Shown: positions 50,947-60,157 of the stretch, piece after piece
Layout of the letters: each line of letters begins with the position of its first letter
Position numbering within the stretch: position 1 is the stretch's first letter
NCBI RefSeq assembly: GCF_014646015.1
Contig: NZ_BMMQ01000002.1
Coordinates: 487,928 to 551,927, forward strand
Reading direction: 5' to 3'
Origin: Microbacterium nanhaiense
GTDB lineage: Bacteria > Actinomycetota > Actinomycetes > Actinomycetales > Microbacteriaceae
Length of the DNA: 64,000 nucleotides
Made by a program: the position numbers and the translations under genes
Notes under the pieces: model-generated
Database searches by the model: none
What the model was told of the DNA's origin: nothing
The model's input: the letters and a program-made list of their open reading frames with translations, nothing else

Positions 50947-51867
50947 TCAGCCGACGAGCGCCGAGTCGACTTCGACGACGCCCTTGCCGTACTTCTCGTC
51001 GAGCTCGCGCTGGAGCGTGCCGTCGTCATAGATGACACTGAGGTCGACAGCGTTGTCGATCACATCTGTGCCGACACCCAAGCTGTTCGGAATGGACATC
51101 AGCTCGTTCAAGATATCGTGCAGCTCCGCCTCGCTGCGCTCGGCATGCGAGACGCAGAGCATCCCGCTCCAGACCTCACGCAACTTCTCTTCCGTGGCCG
51201 CGATGTCACCGGTCACCTGCACGTTGATGATGGTGTACAGCGGGTCGTTCATCGCTTCCTCGTACGCGATCTGCGAGTCATCGTCTCCGGGCGTGGGCGA
51301 CGGGATCTCGTGGGGCTGCCGATCGACCCAGGCACCCGCGTATCCTTCGAGGCTCTCCGCGAGCGCGAACGCCGCCTCGCGGTCTGCCATCGCGACGGCC
51401 GATGTATCGCGAACCCGCCACCCGCCGTCGGGCTCCTCGCAGGGAGTCGAGAAGTCCATTTCAGCCGGGGGTGACGTCGCCAGCGGCTCGTTCGATACCG
51501 ACTCGACCTCGAAGGTGTTCGCGTCCGAGTCATACCGTCCCACGAGCGCGTACGCTCCCCAGCGCACACCGCTCGCTTCCTCGAAGGTGCCTTCGTGATC
51601 AGCCCAGTCCCAGCTGACGAGCGCAGGGCCGCCGCACTGCGGAGGGTACGACTCGGCGACGGCGCCGAGACAGAGCTCGGGCCCGTCGCCATCGTCGAGC
51701 ACGGTCGCGAGGTACGGTGTCCGAACGAGCCCGTCGGGCGGTTCAGCGGCCGGAGCGTCATGCACCATGCCACAGCCGTTCAGCAGGAGGACCGAGCCGA
51801 GCACGACGCCGCAGCCGAGCGACGCCCGCATCGCCGGAAGCTCATCGACGCCTCGTTCGCTACGCAT
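50947..51867 (-). CDS. Putative lipoprotein
   Basis: 306 aa. The N-terminus has a signal peptide ending in lipobox LLNGC (Cys near residue 32), so it should be lipidated through Lgt and anchored outside the membrane. The rest is acidic with scattered Cys (LCLGAV, PQCGG, TPCEEPDGG, MLCVSH) and no family I recognise. GATACT lies 6 nt before ATG 51867; ATG 51831 would give a shorter signal peptide. Convergent with the SUMF1 gene, 1 nt apart. Confidence 0.75.
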   Translation of the reverse strand: MRSERGVDELPAMRASLGCGVVLGSVLLLNGCGMVHDAPAAEPPDGLVRTPYLATVLDDGDGPELCLGAVAESYPPQCGGPALVSWDWADHEGTFEEASGVRWGAYALVGRYDSDANTFEVESVSNEPLATSPPAEMDFSTPCEEPDGGWRVRDTSAVAMADREAAFALAESLEGYAGAWVDRQPHEIPSPTPGDDDSQIAYEEAMNDPLYTIINVQVTGDIAATEEKLREVWSGMLCVSHAERSEAELHDILNELMSIPNSLGVGTDVIDNAVDLSVIYDDGTLQRELDEKYGKGVVEVDSALVG

Positions 51868-51927
51868 GCGACCAGTATCGATGGGATCCGCGACGTCATC
51901 AGTAATCGTGACCGGATCGTTCTCGCC

Positions 51928-54423
51928 TCACCCCTCGCGCAGGCGCTTGCTGGTCTTGGCCGTCGCCGGCGCAGTCCAGGGATCCTCCGGCCAGGGGTGC
52001 TTCGGGTAGCGCCCGCGCATCTCCTTGCGTACGTCCCGGTAAGGGCCATCCCAGAACGACGAGAGGTCCTCCGTCACGGCGAGCGGGCGACGGGCGGGGG
52101 AGAGCAGGTGGAATTGCACGGGCACGCGACCGTCGACGAGACGTGGCGTCTCGGCGAGCCCGAAGACCTCCTGCAGCTTCACGGCGACGACCGGTCGCCC
52201 CTCCCTCTCGGCGGGGTAATCGATGCGCGCGCTCGACCCGGACGGCACGTCGAGCCGCTCCGGCGCGAGCGTGTCGAGGCGGCTCGCCTCGGGCCAGGGC
52301 AGCAGCCCGCGCAGCGCGGACACGAGGTCGATTGAGGCGAGCGCGGCTCCGTGCAGGTGGGGTCCCAACCAGTCCTCGAGGCGTGCGAGCAGCGCATCGT
52401 CAGAGACGTCGGGCCATGGCGCCCCGAGCTCGCGATGGATGAGCTGTAGCCGGGCGCGCAGCGCCGTTGCCTTGTCGTTCCACGGGATCCCGTTGTCTCG
52501 GATGTGCGCGAGAATAGCCGCCGAGGCGTCGTCATCGCGCGCCCGCACGGGCGTCGAGAACAGCACGATGGAGCCGAGCCGGCGCTCCTCGCGCACGCGC
52601 ACGCGGCCCTGTTCCAGGCGCGAGATGCGTTCGGTACGTACACGTCCGATCTCGAGCGCGTCGCTCTCGGCGAGCGCAGCGGCGAGCCGGATCACGGCGC
52701 CCGTGCCGTCTGCGATGCGCCCGTCGGCGCGTTGCACCTCGCAGACCGCGATCCACTCGGATCCGAGCAGAGACGATCCTTCGGGAAGCGCCGCGCGTGT
52801 GCCGCTTGCCAGCAGGTAAGAGCGGGATCCGTCCGCGACTCGGCGGGCGATCCACTCGGGGCGCGCGAGCGCCGCGACACGCCCCGTGGCGTCGGTATCA
52901 CGCGCCGGATCGTGCGCCGCCTCGCGGTCGCCCTCGGCGGCGATCCGCTCCAGCCGCTTCACATCCGCGCGCCATCGCCCGGCACCCGGCGCATCGCCGC
53001 GGCGCAGGGAGCGCAGGAGCGCACCGAGGTCGGCGCCGGGTTCGCGTGTGTCACCCGACATCGCCGCGATGACCTCGGCGGCGGTCCGCGGCGCCGCCTC
53101 GGCGGCGAGTAGCGCCCGCCCCTCACGCGCGCCGACCGGCATGCGCGCCACCAGGGCGCCGAGCCGAGTGGGCCGGCCCGCCTCGTCGATCAGTTCGAGC
53201 GATTGCAGGGCGTCCTGCGCTCGGGACATCGATGCCGCGGGCGGGCCGGTGAGCATCCCGAGCCCGATGCCCGCGGGGGTACCCCATTCCGCGAGCGTGA
53301 GCGCGGCGTCGACGAGGTCTGCGGAGAGGATCTCCGGATCCGAAGCCGGACGAAACGCCGCGAATTCGGCCTCCGTGTACGCGCGCACCGCGCGACCCGG
53401 GCCCTGTCGCGCAGCGCGCCCGGCGCGTTGTTCGGCGCTCGACCGCGACGCGCTGACGGTCACGAGGCCCGCCATGTCGCGGGCCTGGTCTCGCCGAATC
53501 TCCCGGGACAGACCCGCATCGACGACGAGCCGCACGCCGGGCACCGTGAGCGAGCTCTCGGCCAGGGCGGTGCTCACGACGATCCGTGGCGGGTCGCCGG
53601 GCTGGCGTCCGGATGTCGCACGATCCTGCGCGGCGGCCGTCAGTCGACCGTGCAGGGGAAGGGCCTCCACGTCGCCGGACAGATCCCGGATCCGCCGCAC
53701 CACCTCATCGACGTCGCGGGCCGAGGGCACGAAGACGAGCGCGTCGTGTGCCGCCGCGGCCTGTTCTCTCACGGCGAGGGAGGCGAGGTGGTCGAGAAAT
53801 GCGCGTTCGACGCCTCGGGCACCGATGCGCGCAGACACGGCCGGCGCGTACGAGATCTCGAGCGGATGGAGTACGGATCCGATGGCGACGATCGGCGCAT
53901 CGAGCAGCCGCGCAACGGGCTCGGCGTCGAGCGTCGCCGACATCGCGACGAGCACGAGGTCGTCGCGGAGCGCCCGCACCTCGCTGAGCATCCCCAGGAG
54001 GAGGTCGCCGTCGACGGTGCGCTCGTGCACCTCGTCGAGCACGACGGCCGCGACGCCGTCGAGACCGGGATCCGTGAGGAGCCGGCGGAGCAGCACGCCG
54101 GGCGTGACCGTTTCAATGCGCGTGTCGCGCGACACGAGCCGTTCGCCGCGGACGGTGAAGCCGCTCGGCCCGCCGAGGGGTGAGCCGTCGAGCTCCGCAA
54201 TGCGCCGAGCCGCCGCGCGTACCGCGACGCGACGCGGCTGGGTGACAAGGATCCGGCCGGACGGTAGCGCGTTGGCCGCGAGCGGCGGAACGAAGGTGGT
54301 CTTACCGGTGCCGGGTGGGGCGGTGATGACGGCCGCTCCCGCGGCGAGCGCCCGTTCGATCTCGTCCCGCGACTGCGACACGACGAGCCCGGAGCCGATT
54401 CGTTCGAGGTCGAAGGAGTGCAT
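51928..54423 (-). CDS. hrpB: HrpB-type ATP-dependent helicase
   Basis: DEAH-box helicase of 831 aa. Motif I is ITAPPGTGKTTFVPPLA (about residue 36), Ia LVTQPRRVAVRAAARRIAEL, II VVLDEVHERT (about residue 124), III AMSATLD. Motifs IV-VI include ALVFVPSARDVDEVVRRI, VVSTALAESSLTVPGVRLVV and SSAEQRAGRAARQGPG. The HrpB-specific C-terminal domain ends with WDGPYRDVRKEMRGRYPKHP. ATG 54423 is preceded by GAGAAT at 6 nt. Function in bacteria is not settled. Divergent from a HAD gene with 34 nt between. Confidence 0.9.
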   Translation of the reverse strand: MHSFDLERIGSGLVVSQSRDEIERALAAGAAVITAPPGTGKTTFVPPLAANALPSGRILVTQPRRVAVRAAARRIAELDGSPLGGPSGFTVRGERLVSRDTRIETVTPGVLLRRLLTDPGLDGVAAVVLDEVHERTVDGDLLLGMLSEVRALRDDLVLVAMSATLDAEPVARLLDAPIVAIGSVLHPLEISYAPAVSARIGARGVERAFLDHLASLAVREQAAAAHDALVFVPSARDVDEVVRRIRDLSGDVEALPLHGRLTAAAQDRATSGRQPGDPPRIVVSTALAESSLTVPGVRLVVDAGLSREIRRDQARDMAGLVTVSASRSSAEQRAGRAARQGPGRAVRAYTEAEFAAFRPASDPEILSADLVDAALTLAEWGTPAGIGLGMLTGPPAASMSRAQDALQSLELIDEAGRPTRLGALVARMPVGAREGRALLAAEAAPRTAAEVIAAMSGDTREPGADLGALLRSLRRGDAPGAGRWRADVKRLERIAAEGDREAAHDPARDTDATGRVAALARPEWIARRVADGSRSYLLASGTRAALPEGSSLLGSEWIAVCEVQRADGRIADGTGAVIRLAAALAESDALEIGRVRTERISRLEQGRVRVREERRLGSIVLFSTPVRARDDDASAAILAHIRDNGIPWNDKATALRARLQLIHRELGAPWPDVSDDALLARLEDWLGPHLHGAALASIDLVSALRGLLPWPEASRLDTLAPERLDVPSGSSARIDYPAEREGRPVVAVKLQEVFGLAETPRLVDGRVPVQFHLLSPARRPLAVTEDLSSFWDGPYRDVRKEMRGRYPKHPWPEDPWTAPATAKTSKRLREG

Positions 54424-54445
54424 CCGTCCATTCTCGCCGGTGCGC

Positions 54446-54451
54446 GACAAT
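54446..54451 (+). promoter_or_regulatory. -10 box of the first HAD gene
   Basis: GACAAT, 6 nt before GTG 54458; supports 54458 over GTG 54455. Confidence 0.4.
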
Positions 54452-54457
54452 AGGGTG

Positions 54458-55306
54458 GTGACTTCGCTTCCGCCCCTCGGCCTTCTGCTCGATGTCGACG
54501 GACCCATTTCCAGCACCCGTACCCGCACGGTTCGCCTGCACGGCCTCGCAGCCGACCTCGTCGCGATCGCGCGCTCTGGGTGCCCCGTCGTGTTCAACAC
54601 CGGCCGTTCGGTCGACTTCCTCGCGGAGCAGGTGCTGCCCGCGTTGACGCGCGCGGGGCTGACCGCGGCGGATCCGGTGTGGGGCGTGGGGGAGAAGGGC
54701 GGCACCTGGTTCTCGCTGGTCGAGCGAAACGGTTCGCCCACGGTCGGCGAGGTCTCCCTCGACGAACGCATCGCGCCGCCGCCCGCGCTGGTAGAGGCGG
54801 GTCGGCGGATCGCCGCCGAGTACTCGGAGATCGTGTTCTTCGACAACACGAAGCGCACGATGGTGTCGCTCGAACAGCACGTGAACGTGCGACGCGACGA
54901 GTTCCTGCCGTGTCGCGACAGGATCGTAGAGGCGTTCGAATTCGCGATCGGCGACACCGGGGCGACGGGCTTCACGATCTACCCGACCGTGATCTCGGTC
55001 GATGTCGAGCACGTCGACAGCGGCAAGGCGCTCGGGGCGCAGCGCGCCCTGGAGCTCATCGCGCCGCGCATGGAGGCACCGCGTCGCTGGTTCACCGCGG
55101 GCGACTCCGGGCAGGACTACGACATGGCGTCGTACCTGCACGAGCACGGATTCGACGTCACACACCTCGACGTTCGGCTCTCCGGCGAGGTACCGGCGGT
55201 GCCCTTCCCGGTCATCCGCGAGCTCCCGGTCCTCGAGGACGGATCGGCGGAGGACGACATCACCGCGCGACACATTTCGCGGCTACGCCTCGAGATCGGC
55301 GCCTGA
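54458..55306 (+). CDS. HAD superfamily hydrolase
   Basis: 282-aa HAD phosphatase of the sugar-phosphatase type. Motif I LGLLLDVDGPISSTRTR (nucleophile Asp near residue 12), motif II VVFNTGRSVDFLAEQVL, Lys in DSGKALGAQRALE, motif IV WFTAGDSGQDYDMASYL. A cap domain (about residues 85-190) sits between motifs II and III. Substrate unknown. 17 nt to the next gene. Confidence 0.82.
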   Translation: MTSLPPLGLLLDVDGPISSTRTRTVRLHGLAADLVAIARSGCPVVFNTGRSVDFLAEQVLPALTRAGLTAADPVWGVGEKGGTWFSLVERNGSPTVGEVSLDERIAPPPALVEAGRRIAAEYSEIVFFDNTKRTMVSLEQHVNVRRDEFLPCRDRIVEAFEFAIGDTGATGFTIYPTVISVDVEHVDSGKALGAQRALELIAPRMEAPRRWFTAGDSGQDYDMASYLHEHGFDVTHLDVRLSGEVPAVPFPVIRELPVLEDGSAEDDITARHISRLRLEIGA

Positions 55307-55323
55307 TCCGGCAGACTAACGCC

Positions 55324-55722
55324 ATGAGTGTTCTCGACAATCTCGACCCGAAGTTCCGCCGCCTGCTCGATCTGCCGCTCTACGGGCACCTCGGCACCAT
55401 CCGCCCCGACGACACGGTGCAGGTGAACCCGATGTGGTTCGAGTTCGACGGCGAGCACGTGCGCTTCACGCACACCACCAAGCGCCAGAAGTTCCGCAAC
55501 CTGCAGCACAACCCGTCGATGTCGCTGTCGATCACGGATCCTGAGGAACCGACCTCCTACCTCGAGGTCCGCGGCAAGCTCGTCGACGTCGTGCCGGATC
55601 CCGAGGGCGCGTTCTACATGCGACTCGGAGAACGCTACGGCAAGCCGCTCGACGGCACCCCGGCCGACGCCGCCGACCGCGTCATCCTCGTCATGACGAT
55701 CGAGCGCACGACGAAGCAGTAG
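55324..55722 (+). CDS. PPOX class (probably F420-dependent) oxidoreductase
   Basis: 132-aa split-barrel protein: YGHLGTIRPDDTVQVNPMWF, HVRFTHTTKRQKFRNLQHNP, SMSLSITDPEEPTSYLEVRG and YGKPLDGTPADAADRVILV. These match the actinobacterial F420-dependent PPOX group by pattern; the cofactor is inferred. CAGACT precedes the ATG by 6 nt. Confidence 0.83.
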   Translation: MSVLDNLDPKFRRLLDLPLYGHLGTIRPDDTVQVNPMWFEFDGEHVRFTHTTKRQKFRNLQHNPSMSLSITDPEEPTSYLEVRGKLVDVVPDPEGAFYMRLGERYGKPLDGTPADAADRVILVMTIERTTKQ

Positions 55723-55725
55723 CCA

Positions 55726-55731
55726 TATGCT
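55726..55731 (+). promoter_or_regulatory. -10 box of the alpha/beta hydrolase gene
   Basis: TATGCT, 6 nt before ATG 55738. Confidence 0.45.
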
Positions 55732-55737
55732 GGCCGT

Positions 55738-56715
55738 ATGGCTGGCCAGTGGATCCCCGACGTGCTGGGCGACGAGTTCGAGCAGCTGACGCTGGCGCTC
55801 GGCACGGACGACGAGGGCGAGGTGGTCGCGACGCTCGTGCGCGCCCTGCCCCGGCGCCGCTGGCTCCGCAGGCGACCGCTCGAAGACGTCGACGTGCTGT
55901 ACGTGCACGGCTGGTCGGACTACTTCTTCCAGAAGCGCCTCGCGCGCACCTTCACCTCGCGCGGCGCGCGATTCTTCGCCCTCGACCTGCGAAAGTACGG
56001 CCGCAGCCTCCGGCAATGGCAAACCGCAGGTTACGTTACCGACCTCGCCACCTATGACGAGGACATCGCGGCGGCGCTTGCCGCCATCGGCACGGGCCGC
56101 CGGTTGATGCTATTCGGGCACTCGACCGGCGGCCTCGTGCTGAGCCTGTGGGCGCATCGCAACCCGGGCGCGGCGAGCGCCGTCATCCTCAACAGTCCGT
56201 GGTTGGAGTTTCAGCTGCCGCGGCTATCGCGCGACGCGATCACGCCGCTCATCGAGTTGCGGGCGCGGCGCAAGCCAATGGAGCAGGTTCCGCAGGTCGA
56301 TCTCGGTTACTACGCCCGCGCGCAGGCCGAGGCCGTGGATCCTCTGGACCCCGTCGAACCCAACCTCGCTTGGCGTCCCGAGCAATCGATGCCCGTGCAC
56401 GCCGGCTGGCTGGGCGCGATCCTTCGCGGGCACGACGCGGTGGAGGACGGCCTGACGATCGATGCGCCCGTGCTCGTGATGCTCTCCGCACGATCGGCGC
56501 GGCCCTTGCGCTGGCACGACGACCTCACGCGCGCGGACTCGGTGCTCGTCGTCGACGATATCGCGCGCGCCTCCCTGAAGCTTGGGCCCCTCGTCACGAT
56601 CGCCCGTATCGACGGCGCGCTCCACGACATCTTCCTCTCGCGCCGCGAAGCGAGGGAATCCGCCTACCGGGTCCTCGGCGATTGGCTCGACGGCGCCGTC
56701 CGCGCGTCGCGTTAG
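55738..56715 (+). CDS. Alpha/beta hydrolase
   Basis: 325-aa hydrolase of the serine-aminopeptidase/lysophospholipase (Hydrolase_4) type. YVHGWSDYFFQKRLARTF carries the oxyanion region, LFGHSTGGLVLSLWAHR the nucleophile elbow (Ser near residue 125), and GALHDIFLSRREARE the catalytic His. Cytoplasmic; substrate unknown. Its TAG overlaps the TAA of the convergent methyltransferase by 4 bp (56712-56715). Confidence 0.84.
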   Translation: MAGQWIPDVLGDEFEQLTLALGTDDEGEVVATLVRALPRRRWLRRRPLEDVDVLYVHGWSDYFFQKRLARTFTSRGARFFALDLRKYGRSLRQWQTAGYVTDLATYDEDIAAALAAIGTGRRLMLFGHSTGGLVLSLWAHRNPGAASAVILNSPWLEFQLPRLSRDAITPLIELRARRKPMEQVPQVDLGYYARAQAEAVDPLDPVEPNLAWRPEQSMPVHAGWLGAILRGHDAVEDGLTIDAPVLVMLSARSARPLRWHDDLTRADSVLVVDDIARASLKLGPLVTIARIDGALHDIFLSRREARESAYRVLGDWLDGAVRASR

Positions 56716-57341
56716 AGGGACGACGCGCGCGGACTCTCGGGCGTCGCCCGCCGTGCCGCGATGGACGCGTGCGGTCGGCTTCCCGGATCCTGCCGGGTCT
56801 CGGAATCCTGCACGACGAAGCCGGCGCGCTCGAGGGCGCCGGCCATCGTTTCGACGCTCCAGAACCGCGCCGTGGTGACGGCGTGGTCGAATTCCTCTTC
56901 GGCGCCGTCGAAGAACCCGATGAGCAGGGATCCGCCCGGTGCCAGCGCGCGAGCGAATTCGGTGAGCGCGGCGCTCAGCTCGTCCGGATCCAGGTGGATC
57001 AGCGAATACCAGGCGAGCAGGCCGCCGAGCGATGCGTCGGCGTGTGGAAGGGCGAGCACGGAGCCCTCGCGGTACGAGACATGCGGGTATGCGCTTCGGG
57101 CGTGCGCGACGAACTCGGGCGTGAGGTCGAGCCCTTCGATGTCGCTGCCCGCGCCGTCGAGGTACGCGGTCCAGTGGCCGGGCCCGCTACCCGCGTCGAG
57201 GATCTTGCCCGTGACGCCGAGAGACCAGCGGTGGATCCGCGCCGCGTCCAGCGGCGAGAGCGCGGCAACCGAACCGAGCAGGCGAATGTACTCGTCGGCC
57301 CGCACCCCGTATGCCCGTCGCACGCGCTCCTCGGAAGTCAT
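56712..57341 (-). CDS. Class I SAM-dependent methyltransferase
   Basis: 209-aa methyltransferase with SAM motif GKILDAGSGPGHWTAYL (about residues 45-61), acidic loop IEGLDLTPEFVAHARS, motif II EGSVLALPHADASLGGLLAW and post-motif LAPGGSLLIGFFDG. Target unknown. ATG 57341 chosen; GTG 57347 would add two residues. Divergent from the Nudix gene with 32 nt between. Confidence 0.82.
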   Translation of the reverse strand: MTSEERVRRAYGVRADEYIRLLGSVAALSPLDAARIHRWSLGVTGKILDAGSGPGHWTAYLDGAGSDIEGLDLTPEFVAHARSAYPHVSYREGSVLALPHADASLGGLLAWYSLIHLDPDELSAALTEFARALAPGGSLLIGFFDGAEEEFDHAVTTARFWSVETMAGALERAGFVVQDSETRQDPGSRPHASIAARRATPESPRASSL

Positions 57342-57361
57342 GCTCACCAGTCAACCACCGA

Positions 57362-57367
57362 TAGCGT
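57362..57367 (+). promoter_or_regulatory. -10 box of the Nudix gene
   Basis: TAGCGT, 6 nt (ggaggc) before ATG 57374; leaderless start likely. Confidence 0.5.
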
Positions 57368-57373
57368 GGAGGC

Positions 57374-57895
57374 ATGACAGAGGAGATCTGGGACCTGTTG
57401 GACGTCGACGCCAACCCCACGGGGGAGACGCACGTGCGTGACACGCCGATCCCGGAGGGTCGGATGCACCTCGTCGTGGCCGCCGCCGTGGTGCGCCGCG
57501 ATGGGCGCATCCTCGTCGCGCAGCGGGCGGCCGAGAAGACCTTTCCGTTCGCGTGGGAGATCTCGGCAGGAAGCGCCCTCGCGGGTGAGACGAGCAGGGA
57601 GGCCGCGTCTCGCGAGCTGTACGAAGAGGTCGGCGTGCGGTGCGAGCCCTCGGATCTGACGCCGATCGGACGGGTCATCGAGCCGACGGCCTTCTTCGAC
57701 CTGTACGCGACCGTCGTCGACGGCGACGTCGACATCGTCCTGGATCCGGATGAAGTCGCGGACGCCCGCTGGGTCACCTTCGACGAGTTCGATCGCATGA
57801 CGGCAGCCGGCGAGCTCGCGGATCCGTGGATCCACCGGCTTCAGCAGTTTCGGCCCGCCCTCGGCGAATTCGTTGCGACGGCGGTCGGCTCGTGA
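57374..57895 (+). CDS. Nudix hydrolase
   Basis: 173-aa NDP-X hydrolase. The Nudix box GSALAGETSREAASRELYEE then VGV (about residues 74-96) is intact. The opening WDLLDVDANPTGETHVRDTP resembles the YfcD/isopentenyl-isomerase-like group. Substrate unknown. The following GNAT gene starts inside its stop codon (GTGA), so the two are coupled. Confidence 0.88.
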   Translation: MTEEIWDLLDVDANPTGETHVRDTPIPEGRMHLVVAAAVVRRDGRILVAQRAAEKTFPFAWEISAGSALAGETSREAASRELYEEVGVRCEPSDLTPIGRVIEPTAFFDLYATVVDGDVDIVLDPDEVADARWVTFDEFDRMTAAGELADPWIHRLQQFRPALGEFVATAVGS

Positions 57896-58389
57896 GCTTT
57901 ACGATCCGGCGCATCGTCGGCAACGACTGGCAGGAGTTCCGGGAGATCCGACTGCGGATGCTGGCGGACACCCCCATCGCCTTCGGCGAGACGCTCGCCC
58001 ACGCGCAGTCGCTTGGTGACGCGCAGTGGATCCAGCGCGCGACCAGTAACGAGCAGGATCCGAACATCGGGCTCGTCGCGATCGATGAGGACGGGACCTG
58101 GCTCGGCGTGATGCGCGGCTATATGAGCCCCAGTGCGGGCCCGATGCTCGTCGGCGTGTACGTCGATCCGGACGCGCGCGGGCGCCACGCGGGGGTAGCC
58201 GATGCGCTCCTCGACGGCATCATCGCGTGGGCGCGCGGGCTCGGCACGACGCTGACGCTCGACGTGCACGCCGACAACCCGCGTGCGATCGCCTTCTACA
58301 CGCGCCGCGGCTTCGTCAACACGGGCGTGACGATGCCGTACGAGCTCGAGCCGGGCGGCACCGAGAACGAGATGCGGCTGGTGCTGTAG
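57892..58389 (+). CDS. GNAT family N-acetyltransferase
   Basis: 165-aa acetyltransferase. The fold is visible as FTIRRIVGNDWQEFREIRLR, the acetyl-CoA-binding strand and loop VGVYVDPDARGRHAGVADAL, and the C-terminal VHADNPRAIAFYTRRGFVNT. Acceptor unknown. GTG start overlapping the Nudix stop. Confidence 0.87.
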   Translation: MSFTIRRIVGNDWQEFREIRLRMLADTPIAFGETLAHAQSLGDAQWIQRATSNEQDPNIGLVAIDEDGTWLGVMRGYMSPSAGPMLVGVYVDPDARGRHAGVADALLDGIIAWARGLGTTLTLDVHADNPRAIAFYTRRGFVNTGVTMPYELEPGGTENEMRLVL

Positions 58390-58421
58390 CGCCTCGGCGC
58401 CGTACGAGGCACCGCGCCGGA

Positions 58422-58427
58422 TAGGCT
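58422..58427 (+). promoter_or_regulatory. -10 box of the second HAD gene
   Basis: TAGGCT, 6 nt before ATG 58434. Confidence 0.5.
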
Positions 58428-58433
58428 CGCGTC

Positions 58434-59231
58434 ATGCTCGTCGCGACCGACCTCGACGGCACTCTCGTGCCGATCGACAGCTTCACGATCCCCGATTACA
58501 CGGCCCGCGTGCTGCGCGAGGTAGATGCCGCCGGGATCCCGGTCGTGTTCATCACGGGACGCCCGCTGCGCTGGGTCGAGCCGCTGCGGGAGCACGTCGG
58601 CAGGCACGGCATCGCGATCGTCTCGAACGGCGCACTCACCTACGATCTGCACGCCAACCGCATCGAACGCATCCGCGGCATCGCGCCCGACGTCGGCCTC
58701 GCGATCGCCCGCGACATCGTTTCCGCGCTGCCCTCGGTTCAGCTCGCGATCGAGTTTCCGGATGGGATCCGGCTCACGCCGAACTTCGAACAGGATTTCC
58801 CGATGGCGGGTGCCCCCAGAGGCGAGCTGGAAGCCCTCTGGGACGAGCCGGCGATCAAGCTGCTCGCCAGGGCACCGGGCGTGGACCACGGGACGCTGCG
58901 CGATGTCGTGCTCGAGGCCGTCGCGAACCGGGCGACCGCCACCTGGTCGATGCCGGGCCTCATCGAGGTCAGCGCGCTCGGGATCACCAAGGCCAATGCC
59001 TTGGCCGCCCTGTGCCGGCTGCGCGGTGTCGACGCCGCGGACGTCATCGCGTTCGGCGACATGCCCAACGACATTCCGATGCTCGACTGGGCCGGCACCG
59101 CCTACGCGATGGCCGACGCCGACGAAAGCGTCCGTGCGATCGCCGACCATATCATCCCGTCGTGCCACGAAGAGGGCGTCGCGAAGACCCTCGCCGAGCT
59201 GATGGGGCGGCTCACTCCTTCCGAGCGATGA
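58434..59231 (+). CDS. Cof-type HAD hydrolase
   Basis: 265-aa HAD IIB phosphatase: motif I LVATDLDGTLVPIDSF at the extreme N-terminus, motif II VVFITGRPLRWVEPL, Lys motif ALGITKANALAALC, motif IV VIAFGDMPNDIPMLDWAGTA and AMADADESVRAIADHI. Typical substrates are sugar phosphates or FMN-like compounds. The 3' end overlaps the convergent methyltransferase gene by 20 bp. Confidence 0.9.
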   Translation: MLVATDLDGTLVPIDSFTIPDYTARVLREVDAAGIPVVFITGRPLRWVEPLREHVGRHGIAIVSNGALTYDLHANRIERIRGIAPDVGLAIARDIVSALPSVQLAIEFPDGIRLTPNFEQDFPMAGAPRGELEALWDEPAIKLLARAPGVDHGTLRDVVLEAVANRATATWSMPGLIEVSALGITKANALAALCRLRGVDAADVIAFGDMPNDIPMLDWAGTAYAMADADESVRAIADHIIPSCHEEGVAKTLAELMGRLTPSER

Positions 59232-60054
59232 TCGTGAACGTGCACGGCACGTTCTCGCGTTCCTCGCCGGGCCAGGCCCAGCCGCTCGCGGTCTGCTCCA
59301 TGCGCGGCGAGAACTGCCAGGGGAGCGTCGCCCCCTCGTCGAGACGCAGGATCCGCAGACCCGCACCGATCAGGGCATTCACGATCTCCGCGAGCGAGTG
59401 CGGCCACTCGTAGGTGCGCGTGTGCTCGACAGTTCCCTCGCCCGAGTACGTGCCCGCGTCATCCCACGTCTGCGCCTGACCATTGGGGAAGTAGCGGTAG
59501 CGGATCCGCAGATCGTCGGCGGTTTCGTCCAGCGCGTACAGCGCGGGGTGTCCATCGCGAATGAAGAAGGTTCCGCCGTCGCGCAGCAGCCGCGCGACTT
59601 GCGCCGCCCAGCGATCGAGATCCTTCAGCCAGCAGATCGTGCCGATCGAGGTGTACACGAGATCGAAGTCGGCACCGATCGCGCTCGCCGCATCCATCAC
59701 GTCGGAATGCACCCAGCGGATCCGCTGGCCATGCGCGGTCGCGAGTCGCTCTGCGGCTTCGAGCGCGGCGGGAGAGAAATCGAGCGCCGTCACCCGGGCG
59801 CCGGATCGGGCGAGCGAGAGCGTGTCGGTGCCGATGTGGCACTGCAGGTGACAGACGTCGAGCCCGCGCACGCCGTTCGGCAGGAACGGCGTGAGGGCGG
59901 CGAGATCCTCCGTGATCACGCTCGAGAGATGCGCGGGATCCTCGAACGCTTCGAGACCGTAACCCGTGAGATGGATCCCGACCCGGTCATCCCAATTCGC
60001 GAGGTTCGCGTCGCGCGCCTCGCCCCAGCTGACCTCGATGTCGTTCTCTGCCAT
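59212..60054 (-). CDS. Class I SAM-dependent methyltransferase
   Basis: 280-aa methyltransferase with WDDRVGIHLTGYGLEAF near the start, SAM motif GLDVCHLQCHIGTDTLSLAR (about residues 64-83), ALDFSPAALEAAERLA and FDLVYTSIGTICWLKDLDRW. The N- and C-terminal parts are of the kind seen in a common actinobacterial methyltransferase of unknown target. GAGGCT stands 6 nt before the ATG. It overlaps the Cof-type gene tail to tail. Confidence 0.84.
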   Translation of the reverse strand: MAENDIEVSWGEARDANLANWDDRVGIHLTGYGLEAFEDPAHLSSVITEDLAALTPFLPNGVRGLDVCHLQCHIGTDTLSLARSGARVTALDFSPAALEAAERLATAHGQRIRWVHSDVMDAASAIGADFDLVYTSIGTICWLKDLDRWAAQVARLLRDGGTFFIRDGHPALYALDETADDLRIRYRYFPNGQAQTWDDAGTYSGEGTVEHTRTYEWPHSLAEIVNALIGAGLRILRLDEGATLPWQFSPRMEQTASGWAWPGEERENVPCTFTIIARKE

Positions 60055-60144
60055 GGTGACAGCCTCTCACGCGAAGGCGGCGGCGGTGCGAACCACGTCG
60101 TCGGCGGCGCCTGCGGCTCCATGGACTGCACTGCACGGCACCCG

Positions 60145-60150
60145 TATGGT
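60145..60150 (+). promoter_or_regulatory. -10 box of the truncated phosphatase gene
   Basis: TATGGT, 7 nt before GTG 60158. The promoter appears intact although the gene is broken. Confidence 0.4.
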
Positions 60151-60157
60151 GGGGCCT